A stretch of DNA of 64,000 nt from Brachyspira hampsonii (GTDB taxonomy: Bacteria; Spirochaetota; Brachyspiria; Brachyspirales; Brachyspiraceae), in assembly GCF_001746205.1 (NCBI RefSeq), contig NZ_MDCO01000001.1:195896-259895 (forward strand), in the 5' to 3' direction. Position 1 is the stretch's first letter, and the number at the start of each line of letters is the position of its first letter. Positions 54,213 through 62,634 of the stretch are shown piece after piece. The notes under the pieces were generated by a model. The model was given only the letters and a program-made list of their open reading frames with translations. It had not been told where the DNA came from and did no database searches. A program made the translations under genes and the position numbers.

Positions 54213-55790
54213 ATGAAAAGATTTACTGCATTTATAATTTTAATATTATTTTTATTTTTCTCATGCTCAAAAAAAGAGATGCCGCTTCCTGATGATAAAA
54301 TAGGGGAGCTTATATTAAATCCTAACGGACAAACGCCATTATCATTAGTTTATAAAATAGAAACTAATAATAATTACCCTGTTACAGTCATAACAAAAGG
54401 AATGCTTGGAGATAATGATATCATATTTACTTATCCTAAAAATTACGGATCTAATTTTGCTATACATGGCATGTATCCTGAGAATACAAATACCATCTAT
54501 ATTATTAACGGCACTAACAGAATAGCAACTAATATAATAGTAGATAAACTATATATTGACGGGCTTTATATACCAGCTACTAACAGAGTTATAAAAAATT
54601 TAGTGCCTGAAGAGAATGTATATTTTGCCGGTATCAATGATGAAAGTTCAATAAGCAATTTAACTGATAATAATGAAGAGATATATTTTGCAAGTCCTGT
54701 TATAAATAGAAGCTGGAAAGGTCTTTTCTTAATGGGAGTAAGCAGTAACGGAAATTTGCGTTATGTGAATTATTCCAACTTCTATCTTACAAATGAAATA
54801 GCAAAGGTAATCGATGAAGATAATGATATTGTTATTTATGATACTATGGGAGTAAGCGATTTACTTGGAAATGCCAAATTAGATGTTACAAAACTTGATA
54901 TAGGAGTTCATCATGACACTATAAGGAAAAAGTCTGACAGTAATTATATAATGCTTGCAAATTCTGCTTGGGGTGTTGAAGATAGGATTTGTGAAGTTGA
55001 TAGCAATGGAAATATGATTAGAGATTTGTATGTAGGAGATTTGATAAAAAAAATAGTAAATAAAAACGGAGATGAGAGAGAGAAAGAGTATTTAAAAAAA
55101 CTTATATTTGATGAGGATAATAAATACTACAGCATAGGAAGAAAAAGAGATTTTCCTATGGATTGGGCACATTGTAATTCTTTGGTTTATGATGAGGATA
55201 ATGATATACTTTATTTATCTGTGAGAAGTTTAGCTGTTATGGCAGTTGATTACAGTGAATGGGAGCTTATTTGGTATATGGCTGATGATACATTGGACAC
55301 TATGGAATCATATAATCCTTACGGCAGATATTTAAAAGATTTAAAATCATTTGATCCTTATAAGGTTCTTGGAGACGGCAATACAGACGGACCTAAAAGT
55401 CAGCATGCTTTATTTCTGATATCAACAAATGTAATAGGTATGTTTGACAATCAGGGCGATGAAGATATTAACTATAACGGCTCAAGGTATGTAGAATATA
55501 AAATCACTGGTTCTCATGGTTCTTGGAAAGCTGACAAAATTTACGAGTATAAAACAGAAAATAAATTATATTCTCACTATATATCAGATATAGATTTTTT
55601 GAGTAATGGGAATATGCTTCTTGATTTCGGAAATAATTCACAGATAATAGAAGTAAATAAAGAAACTAAGGAAGTTTATTATCATTTAAGATTTGGAATA
55701 AGAACTTGGGGAATTTACAGAATTGATAAAATGCCTTTATATTATTCTGATGGGTACAAATATAGTGAGGATAGCTCTTTTGTAAATTAA
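54213..55790 (+). CDS. Arylsulfate sulfotransferase-like lipoprotein
   Basis: A 525-residue protein with signal peptide and lipobox FFSC (about residue 18). It resembles ASST, a periplasmic beta-propeller that moves sulfate between phenols without PAPS. Candidate catalytic region: AHCNSLVYDEDNDILYLS, SQHALFLI and GMFDNQGDEDINYNGSRYV, the last two being ASST signatures; His in SQHAL is the expected sulfated residue. Partner DsbL/DsbI genes are absent. ATG 54213 has AGGAT at suitable distance. A degenerate family B repeat begins directly after the stop. Confidence 0.75.
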   Translation: MKRFTAFIILILFLFFSCSKKEMPLPDDKIGELILNPNGQTPLSLVYKIETNNNYPVTVITKGMLGDNDIIFTYPKNYGSNFAIHGMYPENTNTIYIINGTNRIATNIIVDKLYIDGLYIPATNRVIKNLVPEENVYFAGINDESSISNLTDNNEEIYFASPVINRSWKGLFLMGVSSNGNLRYVNYSNFYLTNEIAKVIDEDNDIVIYDTMGVSDLLGNAKLDVTKLDIGVHHDTIRKKSDSNYIMLANSAWGVEDRICEVDSNGNMIRDLYVGDLIKKIVNKNGDEREKEYLKKLIFDEDNKYYSIGRKRDFPMDWAHCNSLVYDEDNDILYLSVRSLAVMAVDYSEWELIWYMADDTLDTMESYNPYGRYLKDLKSFDPYKVLGDGNTDGPKSQHALFLISTNVIGMFDNQGDEDINYNGSRYVEYKITGSHGSWKADKIYEYKTENKLYSHYISDIDFLSNGNMLLDFGNNSQIIEVNKETKEVYYHLRFGIRTWGIYRIDKMPLYYSDGYKYSEDSSFVN

Positions 55791-55877
55791 TTAACGCATG
55801 GTAAATGAACTCTTAATTTATTTAAATTATAATTCATTATAAGCTATATTTGAAATTTGACTATACATGCGGTATAA
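55791..55877. repeat. Family B repeat, degenerate
   Basis: TTAACGCATGGTAAATG and ATACATGCGGTATAAG at 85-bp spacing; C-to-T changes have altered the CGCACG core. Confidence 0.5.
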
Positions 55878-55897
55878 GAATTATAAATCTAAATAAA

Positions 55898-56116
55898 TTT
55901 TGGGCGGGTGCTAATATTTCTGTATAAGCATTTAAGAAAATAAAAATAATAATTTCAGAATAAAATACTAAAGAAAAAGGGCGGGGTATGTAATAAAAGT
56001 TTAAAAATTTAATTACATTTTCCCACCCCTTAAGTTTTTAACATATTATGTATTTTATATACTATTTTTCTATTTTATTCTATATTGTTATTTTAGATGC
56101 CCACCCAAGTGTTTTT
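55898..56116. repeat. Family A repeat, full palindromic element
   Basis: TTTTGGGCGGGTGCTAATATT, AAGGGCGGGGTATGTAATA, mirrored TTTAATTACATTTTCCCACC and TTAGATGCCCACCCAAGTGTT. Confidence 0.85.
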
Positions 56117-56213
56117 TTATTTTATAGCATATATACCGCCCATAAATTAAATAAAAATTACATTTGTTATCAATAGTTTTAAAAATTTTATTTTATGATA
56201 TACTTACAGCATT

Positions 56214-57176
56214 ATGCAAAATAAAAATAATATTCAAAACAATAAAAATTATTATTCATTTTCTGATTATGTTAAAAATAAATTTGGAGTGAAAGTAGGT
56301 AAAATTTCTATAGATACAGATTTCGGCTGTGCTCATAAAGCTAATGACGGCGGATGCAGATTCTGTAATTTAAATAGCTATAAACCGCCTTATGTAACAG
56401 AAGAAGATATTAATAATCAATGGATTAACGGATTAAAAAATTATAAAGGAAGATACCAAAAATTCTACGGATATTTTCAATTAGGTACACCATTATCACC
56501 ATTAGCTTCCAAAGAATCATTAAAATATGCCAATAAATTAGTAAATTTTGATGAATGTGTAGGACTTATGTTTGGGGCAAGAAGCGACATGCTTGAAGAT
56601 AATGTATTGAAAGAACTTAGTAACTTATCATCTTCATCTGGAAAAGAAATTTGGCTTGAAATGGGACTTCAATCATCAAATGATGAAACTTCAAAATTCA
56701 TTAATAGAGGACATGATTATAATTCTTTTGCTAAAATGGTAAATCATATAAAAGAGAATTATAGTAATATTATAATATGTACTCATATAATATTCGGACT
56801 CCCTAAAAAAATTAATAATAAAGTAATAGAATTAGAAAGCAGAGATGATATGATAAAAACAGTTAAAGATGTATCTGCTTTACAAATTGATGCTGTAAAA
56901 TTTCATCAGCTTGATATAGTAAAAAATTCTTATTTTGAGAATATGTATAGTGATTATATTTTTCCCACTTTAGATGAAGATTTTTATATAGATTTAATGA
57001 GCGATGCAATTTCTTTTACGAGGTCTGATATTATCATAGCTCGTTTAATGGGGGATAGTTTGGGAGACAGTTTAATAGCTCCTAAATGGATAAAATCAAA
57101 AGGAGAAATAATAAATCTAATATCGAAGAAGATGAAAGAAAAAAATATAGTTCAGGGTATAAACATTAATATTTAA
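56214..57176 (+). CDS. TIGR01212-family radical SAM protein (YhcC-like)
   Basis: A 320-residue radical SAM protein of the YhcC group. Its cluster motif is the group-specific C-x8-C-x2-C (GCAHKANDGGCRFC), and YFQLGTPLSP, FGARSDML, WLEMGLQSSND, HIIFGLP and VKFHQLDI follow the YhcC pattern. The family may be linked to tRNA or maturation chemistry but its function is not settled. ATG 56214 has no Shine-Dalgarno, and a TATACT -10 sits about 7 bp before it, hinting at a nearly leaderless transcript. A cobalamin-riboswitch RNA is encoded on the opposite strand just downstream (57352-57449). Confidence 0.85.
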   Translation: MQNKNNIQNNKNYYSFSDYVKNKFGVKVGKISIDTDFGCAHKANDGGCRFCNLNSYKPPYVTEEDINNQWINGLKNYKGRYQKFYGYFQLGTPLSPLASKESLKYANKLVNFDECVGLMFGARSDMLEDNVLKELSNLSSSSGKEIWLEMGLQSSNDETSKFINRGHDYNSFAKMVNHIKENYSNIIICTHIIFGLPKKINNKVIELESRDDMIKTVKDVSALQIDAVKFHQLDIVKNSYFENMYSDYIFPTLDEDFYIDLMSDAISFTRSDIIIARLMGDSLGDSLIAPKWIKSKGEIINLISKKMKEKNIVQGININI

Positions 57177-57182
57177 AAATAC

Positions 57183-57217
57183 GGCAGGAATTAAAAAATA
57201 AGTCCTGCCTAATTTTT
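57183..57217. terminator. Bidirectional terminator after the YhcC-like gene
   Basis: GGCAGGA pairs with TCCTGCC, with TAATTTTT after it on the plus strand and GTATTTTT on the minus strand. It would also end the riboswitch RNA coming from the other side. Confidence 0.8.
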
Positions 57218-57351
57218 AGATATTTGGTTTATTTATGTATAAGAGATCAATCAAATTTATATTATATGACTAAGTGCTATACAATTTTTTTAATAATAAA
57301 TAGGAGTGCCTGATTAGGAAAATATAATCTAGTGCACTCGACTGATTATTT

Positions 57352-57449
57352 ATTGATTAGGTAATCCGACTTCGTTAATTTATAAATTAAACTTTACGGT
57401 TGCGTGCCAGCGAAGGATTTACACCCTCATTCCCCAAATATTTAAATAT
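57352..57449 (-). promoter_or_regulatory. Cobalamin riboswitch aptamer
   Basis: Minus-strand order matches the class: GGGGAATGAGGGTGTAAATC (57428-57416 region), GCTGGCACGCAACCGTAAAG, a small hairpin TTAATTTATAAATTAA, and the B12 box AAGTCGGATTACCTAATC at 57355-57372. It is compact, with few peripheral arms. No gene lies downstream on this strand. Confidence 0.8.
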
Positions 57450-57455
57450 ATTCTC

Positions 57456-57484
57456 ATTATATCTTAAAAATAAATTTTTATCAA
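57456..57484 (-). promoter_or_regulatory. Promoter of the cobalamin riboswitch RNA
   Basis: TTGATA, exact 17-bp spacer, TATAAT on the minus strand, with the start about 7 bp downstream, immediately before the aptamer. Confidence 0.75.
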
Positions 57485-57613
57485 CTTTGTAATATAATTT
57501 TCAAATATTTTAATAATAATAAAGAAAAAATTATTAAATAATGAATTTTATTTGCAAATGAATATAAATTGAATATACTATTTTTTTATAAGATAAATTT
57601 TGAGGATATTTTT

Positions 57614-58795
57614 ATGGAAGAGCTAGAACCAAAAGTAAAAAAAGATTATTTATTAATAAAGCTTTTATTAGGCATAGCTTTAGGTATTATAATAGGTATG
57701 CTATGTAATGAAGCTGTCATTAATGTAATACAGTCTATAAAATATGTGCTTAATCAGGTAATATCATTTATGGTTCCATTAATTGTATTAGGATTTATTG
57801 CCCCTGCTATTACTAGAATGGGAAGCAAAGCAAATAAGATGTTAGGAGTAATTTTATCCTTAGCATATTTTTCTTCAGTAGGTGCTGCTTTATTTGCTGC
57901 TATTGCCGGGTATATAATAATTCCTAATCTAAATATAGCTTCAAATGTTGCAGGGGGTAGAGAACTTCCTGAAATAATATTTAAATTAGACATTAACCCT
58001 ATATTTCCTGTAATAACTGCATTATTCTTGGCTATATGCGGAGGAGTGGCTGTTATTAAAACTAAATCAAAATATTTTGAAAGTCTATTAGATGAGCTTA
58101 ATAATATAATATTGTTTTTAGTAAATAATGTCGTAGTGCCAATATTACCATTTTATATAGGAACTACTTTTGCTACTTTATCCTATGAGGGTACTATAAT
58201 TAAAAGTGTGCCTATATTCCTAATAATTATAATCATAGCAATAATAGGACATTTTATATGGCTTACTTTTTTATATTCTATAGCTGGTATTGTATCAAAG
58301 AAAAATCCGGCAAGAGTATTTAAACATTATGGACCTGCATATTTTACTGCAGTTGGTACTATGTCATCTGCGGCAACTTTACCTGTAGCTTTGAAATGTG
58401 CAAGTAAATCTGATGCTTTAGACAAAGATATTGTGAACTTTGCAATACCTATGGGAGCAACTATACATTTATGCGGCTCTGTACTTACAGAAACTTTCTT
58501 TGTCATGACTATATCAAAAATATTATACGGACATTTACCTGAAATTGGTACTATGATTCTATTTATTATATTGCTTGGTATATTTGCTGTTGGTGCTCCG
58601 GGTGTACCAGGAGGAACTGTTGTTGCTTCTTTGGGAATAATAATTTCTGTCTTAGGTTTTAATGATGATGGTACTGCTTTGATACTTGCAATATTTGCAT
58701 TACAGGACAGTTTCGGTACTGCATGTAATGTTACAGGAGATGGTGCTTTAGCTTTAATACTTCAAGGTATATTTAAAAAAGATAGTGAAAGTTAA
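57614..58795 (+). CDS. DAACS-family dicarboxylate/amino acid:cation symporter
   Basis: A 393-residue, eight-helix inner-membrane symporter that imports acidic or small neutral amino acids or dicarboxylates with Na+/H+. Signatures: IVLGFIAPAITRMG, TMSSAATLPVALKCA (serine-rich hairpin), TIHLCGSVLTETF and PGVPGGTVVAS with DSFGTACNVTGDGALALI at the substrate site. The frame runs back to 57569 but ATG 57614 has GAGG eight bases upstream. The cobalamin riboswitch lies upstream on the other strand and does not control this gene directly. Substrate not determined. Confidence 0.9.
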   Translation: MEELEPKVKKDYLLIKLLLGIALGIIIGMLCNEAVINVIQSIKYVLNQVISFMVPLIVLGFIAPAITRMGSKANKMLGVILSLAYFSSVGAALFAAIAGYIIIPNLNIASNVAGGRELPEIIFKLDINPIFPVITALFLAICGGVAVIKTKSKYFESLLDELNNIILFLVNNVVVPILPFYIGTTFATLSYEGTIIKSVPIFLIIIIIAIIGHFIWLTFLYSIAGIVSKKNPARVFKHYGPAYFTAVGTMSSAATLPVALKCASKSDALDKDIVNFAIPMGATIHLCGSVLTETFFVMTISKILYGHLPEIGTMILFIILLGIFAVGAPGVPGGTVVASLGIIISVLGFNDDGTALILAIFALQDSFGTACNVTGDGALALILQGIFKKDSES

Positions 58796-58851
58796 TTATA
58801 AAATTTTTCTTTTATTCTTTTTATAAAAATAAGCGGGCTTAATTTAAAGTA

Positions 58852-59271
58852 ATGCTTATGGATAAAAAAATATATAGAATAATAATTTTTATTGTAGGAA
58901 TATTTTTATTTATAGTAGGAATAATAGGTATTTTTTCCATTTTTATTGGTACAAAAAATTATATACATACAGTATGCATAGTAGAACAATATAATACTAA
59001 AAAGGTATATAAACATAGAAAAATAAGATATGAAAATACAATGGTAATAAGTTATGATACTGATAAATACGGAAAATTATACACTACTTTAAAAAGCTAT
59101 TATCCTTTTAGAAAAGTAGGAGATAAATTAACATTATGGTATAACCATGAAAAACCAAGAGATATAAAACTTCCTTTTTCTGAAGGTATTCTTTATGTTT
59201 TATTTATACTATTTGGATTAATATTTATTTCTTTATATATTATTACGATAAAAAATAATTTTGTATTATAA
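58852..59271 (+). CDS. DUF3592-like membrane protein
   Basis: A 139-residue protein: two membrane helices (IIIFIVGIFLFIVGIIGIF near 10-30, LYVLFILFGLIFISLYIIT at the end) flank an extracytoplasmic loop with RKIRYENTMVISYDTDKYGK and YPFRKVGDKLTLWYNHEKP. This helix-loop-helix with a VGDKLTLWYN-type strand is typical of DUF3592. The start could be ATG 58852 or ATG 58858; neither has a strong site. Function unknown. Family B and A repeats follow its stop. Confidence 0.7.
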   Translation: MLMDKKIYRIIIFIVGIFLFIVGIIGIFSIFIGTKNYIHTVCIVEQYNTKKVYKHRKIRYENTMVISYDTDKYGKLYTTLKSYYPFRKVGDKLTLWYNHEKPRDIKLPFSEGILYVLFILFGLIFISLYIITIKNNFVL

Positions 59272-59299
59272 ATATTTTATTAAAGATACAATTTCATGA

Positions 59300-59386
59300 T
59301 ACGCACGGTAAATAAACTTTAAAATATAAAAATATTTTAAATTATAATTTATACAATAAATAAAAATGCATACACCGTGCGTTAAT
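59300..59386. repeat. Family B repeat
   Basis: TACGCACGGTAAATAA at the left and ACACCGTGCGTTAATA at the right. Confidence 0.8.
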
Positions 59387-59406
59387 ATAGTTTTTAAAAC
59401 TAATCA

Positions 59407-59506
59407 TCACTTGGGCGGGCATGTTTTTATTATATGAATTTAAAACTTAAATAAAACTATCAGATGTGAATAAAATGAAAAAATATAAAGGGCGGGGTAT
59501 GTAATT
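59407..59506 (+). repeat. Family A repeat, half element
   Basis: CACTTGGGCGGGCATG at 59408-59423 and AAAGGGCGGGGTATGTAAT at 59487-59505. Confidence 0.85.
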
Positions 59507-59555
59507 TATATTATAAATATATACGGTACTAATGTATTCTTTATTAATAATACTA

Positions 59556-59584
59556 TTGACAAAGTGATATTTTTAATATACTAT
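59556..59584 (+). promoter_or_regulatory. Promoter of the nhaC-type gene
   Basis: TTGACA, 17-bp spacer, TACTAT; it gives a leader of about 215 nt before ATG 59808. Confidence 0.65.
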
Positions 59585-59614
59585 AAAAAGTAAGGATAAT
59601 TTTGGGTATTTTCT

Positions 59615-59674
59615 ATGAATAATTTTTTCTTATATAAGAAGTTTAAAAAAGCATTCTATTCTTGGGAGTGTTGA
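59615..59674 (+). CDS. Candidate aromatic-rich leader peptide
   Basis: A 19-codon frame, MNNFFLYKKFKKAFYSWEC, with seven aromatic residues (4 Phe, 2 Tyr, 1 Trp), ends in TGA just after the GGGAG antiterminator arm (59664-59668). TGGG stands 10 bases before its ATG. The frame lies fully in the leader of the NhaC-type gene, 40 bp before a terminator. Classical attenuation peptides for Phe or Trp operons have this look. AT-rich DNA favours Phe, Tyr, Lys and Asn codons by chance, so its coding status is not proven. Confidence 0.45.
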   Translation: MNNFFLYKKFKKAFYSWEC

Positions 59675-59738
59675 ATTATTATATTCTTTGTATAATAATT
59701 TTTAATATTTAAGGCTCCCTAAATAAGGGGGCTTTTTT
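59664..59738 (+). terminator. Attenuator: competing antiterminator and terminator
   Basis: Terminator GGCTCCC (59713-59719) with GGGGGC (59727-59732) and TTTTTT. The alternative pairs GGGAG (59664-59668) with CTCCC, with an internal stem TTATTATA/TATAATAA (59676-59698). The two use the same CTCCC and exclude each other. Confidence 0.6.
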
Positions 59739-59807
59739 ATATTTTAACAATATTATTTAAGAAATCATTCAAAATTATAAGGTGTATATATTAATTAGGA
59801 GTAACTT

Positions 59808-61439
59808 ATGGAACATTATGGTCTGTTGGGTATTATACCGCCTCTTTTAGCTATTATACTTGCTTTGGTAACTAAAGAAGTTATTATTTCACTTACGCTA
59901 GGTATATTATCTGGAACTTTAATAATAGCACATGGCAATGTATTTACTGCCGTTACAATATTTACTGATAAAGTAGCAGAGATGAGCGGAGATGCTTGGA
60001 ATATAAGAATACTTTTATTTTGTGCTTTGCTTGGTGCTTTTGTCAGTATGCTTTCAAAGACAGGTGCTACTAGGGCTTTTGGTTTATGGGCTAGCAAATA
60101 TTTAAAAAGCAAAAAAAGTGTACTTATATTTACTTGGTTTTTCGGGCTTATTATATTTATAGATGACTATTTTAACAGTTTATCAGTTGGTACTGTCATG
60201 CGTCCGGTTTCAGATCAGAATAAAATTTCAAGGGCAAAACTTGCTTATATATTGGATTCCACAGCTGCTCCTGTATGCATACTTGCACCTATATCTACTT
60301 GGGTGGTAACAGTTATGAGTTATATAAGGGATTCTCAAGGGTTTGAATCTTTAAATATAAGTGAATTCGTATTTTTCATAAAGATGATACCTTATTCTGT
60401 TTATCCGCTTCTTGCTTTAGCTTTTGTAGTTCTTATTTCTTTAGTATTTAAAGATTTCGGACCTATGAAGAGAAGTGAAGATAATGCTCAAAATGGAAAA
60501 CTTTTTGATGAAGAATTATACGGAGCTTGTCCGGGTAATATGGAAACTTCTTCAAATAATAAAGCTAAATGGTATGATATGGTTATAGCTATACTTGTGC
60601 TTATAATAGTATGTATAGTAATGTTTCCTGTTACTACATATATGGGCTTAGTTGGAAGTGATGGAATAGAAACTTTCTCTCAGGCTATGTCAAGCATATC
60701 ATTGAATCAGGCTTTTTTGGATACCGATGCTTCTAAGGCTTTATTTTACGGAGCTGTTATTTCTCTTATAATAATGTACATATACTATATAGCCAGAAGA
60801 TTATTAAGTATTCGTTCTGCCGGCAACTCTATTATGGAAGGTGTTAAATCAATGGTTCCGGCATTAGTAGTTCTATCTTTAGCTTGGTCTATAGGAAGTG
60901 TTATTAAATCATCTCCTGCAGACGGCGGACTTGGACTTGCTGCTTTTTTATCTGAGGATGTAAAAGGAGGCGGTTTTCCTCTTTGGATACTTCCTGCTAT
61001 AGGATATTTACTAGGATGTGTTATAGCATTTTCTACCGGTACAAGCTGGGGTACTTTTGCAATACTTATTCCTATAGTAATACCTATTGCAAATGGGCTT
61101 GCTGCTGCTAACGGATATACTGACAATGCTCTTCTTAATGTTCTTCTTATAAATGTAGGTTCTGTTGTTTCTGGTGCTGTATTTGGAGATCACTGTTCGC
61201 CTATATCCGATACTACAATACTTTCTTCTACCGGAAGTAACTGTCCTTTACTTGAACATGTGGCAACACAGATTCCTTATGCAGGTTTGGTGGCAATATC
61301 TGCATTTATTGGTGTAGTAGTTGGAGGAATAACTTTAAATCCTATAGCTGCTCTATTAACAGGTTTTATAGTAATGTGTGTACTTGCTATTCTTGCTCCT
61401 AAGTTCTATGATAAAATATCAAGTTTTAAGAAAAGTTAA
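59808..61439 (+). CDS. NhaC-family Na+/H+ antiporter-type transporter
   Basis: A 543-residue inner-membrane protein with 12 or so helices: LLGIIPPLLAIILALVTKEV first, FIDDYFNSLSVGTVMRPV, LDSTAAPVCILAPISTW, FSTGTSWGTFAILIPI and GDHCSPISDTTILSS. NhaC proteins exchange Na+ for H+, but some relatives under amino-acid-responsive leaders are proposed amino-acid carriers. The attenuator with an aromatic-rich leader peptide suggests tyrosine/phenylalanine control here, which is inference. AGGAG precedes ATG 59808. A bidirectional terminator and a family A element follow. Confidence 0.88.
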   Translation: MEHYGLLGIIPPLLAIILALVTKEVIISLTLGILSGTLIIAHGNVFTAVTIFTDKVAEMSGDAWNIRILLFCALLGAFVSMLSKTGATRAFGLWASKYLKSKKSVLIFTWFFGLIIFIDDYFNSLSVGTVMRPVSDQNKISRAKLAYILDSTAAPVCILAPISTWVVTVMSYIRDSQGFESLNISEFVFFIKMIPYSVYPLLALAFVVLISLVFKDFGPMKRSEDNAQNGKLFDEELYGACPGNMETSSNNKAKWYDMVIAILVLIIVCIVMFPVTTYMGLVGSDGIETFSQAMSSISLNQAFLDTDASKALFYGAVISLIIMYIYYIARRLLSIRSAGNSIMEGVKSMVPALVVLSLAWSIGSVIKSSPADGGLGLAAFLSEDVKGGGFPLWILPAIGYLLGCVIAFSTGTSWGTFAILIPIVIPIANGLAAANGYTDNALLNVLLINVGSVVSGAVFGDHCSPISDTTILSSTGSNCPLLEHVATQIPYAGLVAISAFIGVVVGGITLNPIAALLTGFIVMCVLAILAPKFYDKISSFKKS

Positions 61440-61463
61440 TTAAATAAAAATATAATTAAATAT

Positions 61464-61514
61464 AAAAAGCAATACTTTAATATTATTCATTTGATATTAA
61501 AGTATTGCTTATTT
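61464..61514. terminator. Bidirectional terminator
   Basis: AAGCAATACTTTAATAT pairs with ATATTAAAGTATTGCTT, with T-rich flanks on both sides. Confidence 0.85.
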
Positions 61515-61537
61515 CATATAATTCAATAAATTAATAT

Positions 61538-61764
61538 ACACTTGGGCGGGTGTTAACATTTCTCATTTAATAAAAAAGAATATTAGTATTTTTATTACTT
61601 ATTAATTTAAAAAGGAAAAAGGGCGGGGTATGTAATTAATTTTTTAAAACAAAAATCGTTTAGAAAACCCACCCTTTAGATTTATAACTTTAATATGCAT
61701 TTAAAATTTTATTATATTTAATATTTCAATCATAAATTATAGCTGCCCACCCAAGAGTTTTTTT
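61538..61764. repeat. Family A repeat, full palindromic element
   Basis: ACACTTGGGCGGGTGTTAAC, AAAGGGCGGGGTATGTAATT, mirrored AAAACCCACCCTTTAG and TAGCTGCCCACCCAAGAGTT. Confidence 0.85.
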
Positions 61765-61780
61765 AATTGATAATGAATAA

Positions 61781-61867
61781 TAACGCACGGTTAAAAAAAT
61801 TTATTATATAGTGTAAACTAGAAATAATAATGAAAATATATTTTATAAATTTATTCTGCGTGCGTAG
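61781..61867. repeat. Family B repeat
   Basis: TAACGCACGGTTAAAAA at the left and ATTCTGCGTGCGTAGT at the right, placed after the family A element between two convergent genes. Confidence 0.8.
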
Positions 61868-61890
61868 TATGAGTAAAAAATTAAATATCT

Positions 61891-62484
61891 TTATAAATCA
61901 AACTTAACCTCATCTTCGCCTTCATAGCAATACCTGCATACGCATTTATATATATCATCTCCTATTACAACTCTGTCAACATCTTTAACTATTCTTTTTG
62001 AGTATATTCCTTTTCTTCCGCAGTCGCATTTACCAAAAACTTTTGTATGTATGTCAATTAAATCTTCTTCTATTAATGCCGACACACTTTCCCAATAATT
62101 TCTTTTATAGTCCATGTCAAGAGAAGCTATACAAAAGTTAGTTGCAGAATTTCTTTGAGTGCATGCTTTTATTAGTTTTATAAAAATGGAAGTATCATTT
62201 AAAAAGCAAAATTCATCTATTCCTACAATATCATATCTTGAAATATAATTATAAATATTTTCTACATCTTTTCCGATATTATTTTCGATTTCTTCTTCAG
62301 TGATTATATCTATTCTCTTATCTAAGGAAACATCTTTATCGCGGCAGAAATAGCCTCTAAAAGATATTGCCGGATATATGAATAATATTTTAATATCTTT
62401 ATTTTCCATTAAAAGATAATCTAAAGTTTTAATTAAATATTTTGATTTTCCTGCGAACATGGGTCCTGTAATTAAATGATTCAT
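61891..62484 (-). CDS. tdk: Thymidine kinase-like protein
   Basis: Phosphorylates deoxythymidine in nucleoside salvage. The 197 residues have the P-loop GPMFAGKS, a central GIDEFCFL (canonical DEAQF; the Gln is Cys here, the catalytic Glu kept) and a C-terminal zinc set CDCG...CVCRYC. The region between strand 1 and DE is shorter in canonical motifs (RGYFCRDKDVSLD replaces the usual SHDG lasso). A TTGGA site stands before ATG 62484. It is convergent with the NhaC-type gene. Confidence 0.78.
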   Translation of the reverse strand: MNHLITGPMFAGKSKYLIKTLDYLLMENKDIKILFIYPAISFRGYFCRDKDVSLDKRIDIITEEEIENNIGKDVENIYNYISRYDIVGIDEFCFLNDTSIFIKLIKACTQRNSATNFCIASLDMDYKRNYWESVSALIEEDLIDIHTKVFGKCDCGRKGIYSKRIVKDVDRVVIGDDIYKCVCRYCYEGEDEVKFDL

Positions 62485-62634
62485 AGAAGTCCAATATTTT
62501 TAAGTTAATTATAATATTATATCATTTAATTTTGTATATATCAAATATAAATGATGTAGTAGTGTATATTATAATTAGTTTAATTTTTGTATAAATATGT
62601 TATAATGCTATGATGAAGTTTTAGGAGTTAAATT

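Larger units (their letters stand above)
57183..57449 (-). ncRNA. Putative cobalamin-controlled RNA, no coding region
   Basis: From the promoter at 57456-57484 the minus-strand transcript would hold the riboswitch (57352-57449), a hairpin GAGTGC...GGCACTC (57304-57339) and an AT-rich stretch without an ATG, ending at the bidirectional terminator 57183-57217, about 270 nt. Read-through would run antisense to the YhcC-like gene. It may regulate that gene or be a fossil whose target gene was lost. Confidence 0.45.

Noticed and set aside
57300-57440. A tRNA-like or relic coding element
   Set aside because: The order of conserved segments on the minus strand fits a cobalamin aptamer; no cloverleaf or frame was found.
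59592-59738. Lysine riboswitch or T-box before the NhaC-type gene
   Set aside because: Neither the lysine core segments nor the T-box GGTGG bulge is present.
1030-61867. Repeats as a CRISPR array
   Set aside because: Copies are dispersed over 60 kb, with inverted-repeat structure and no cas genes.
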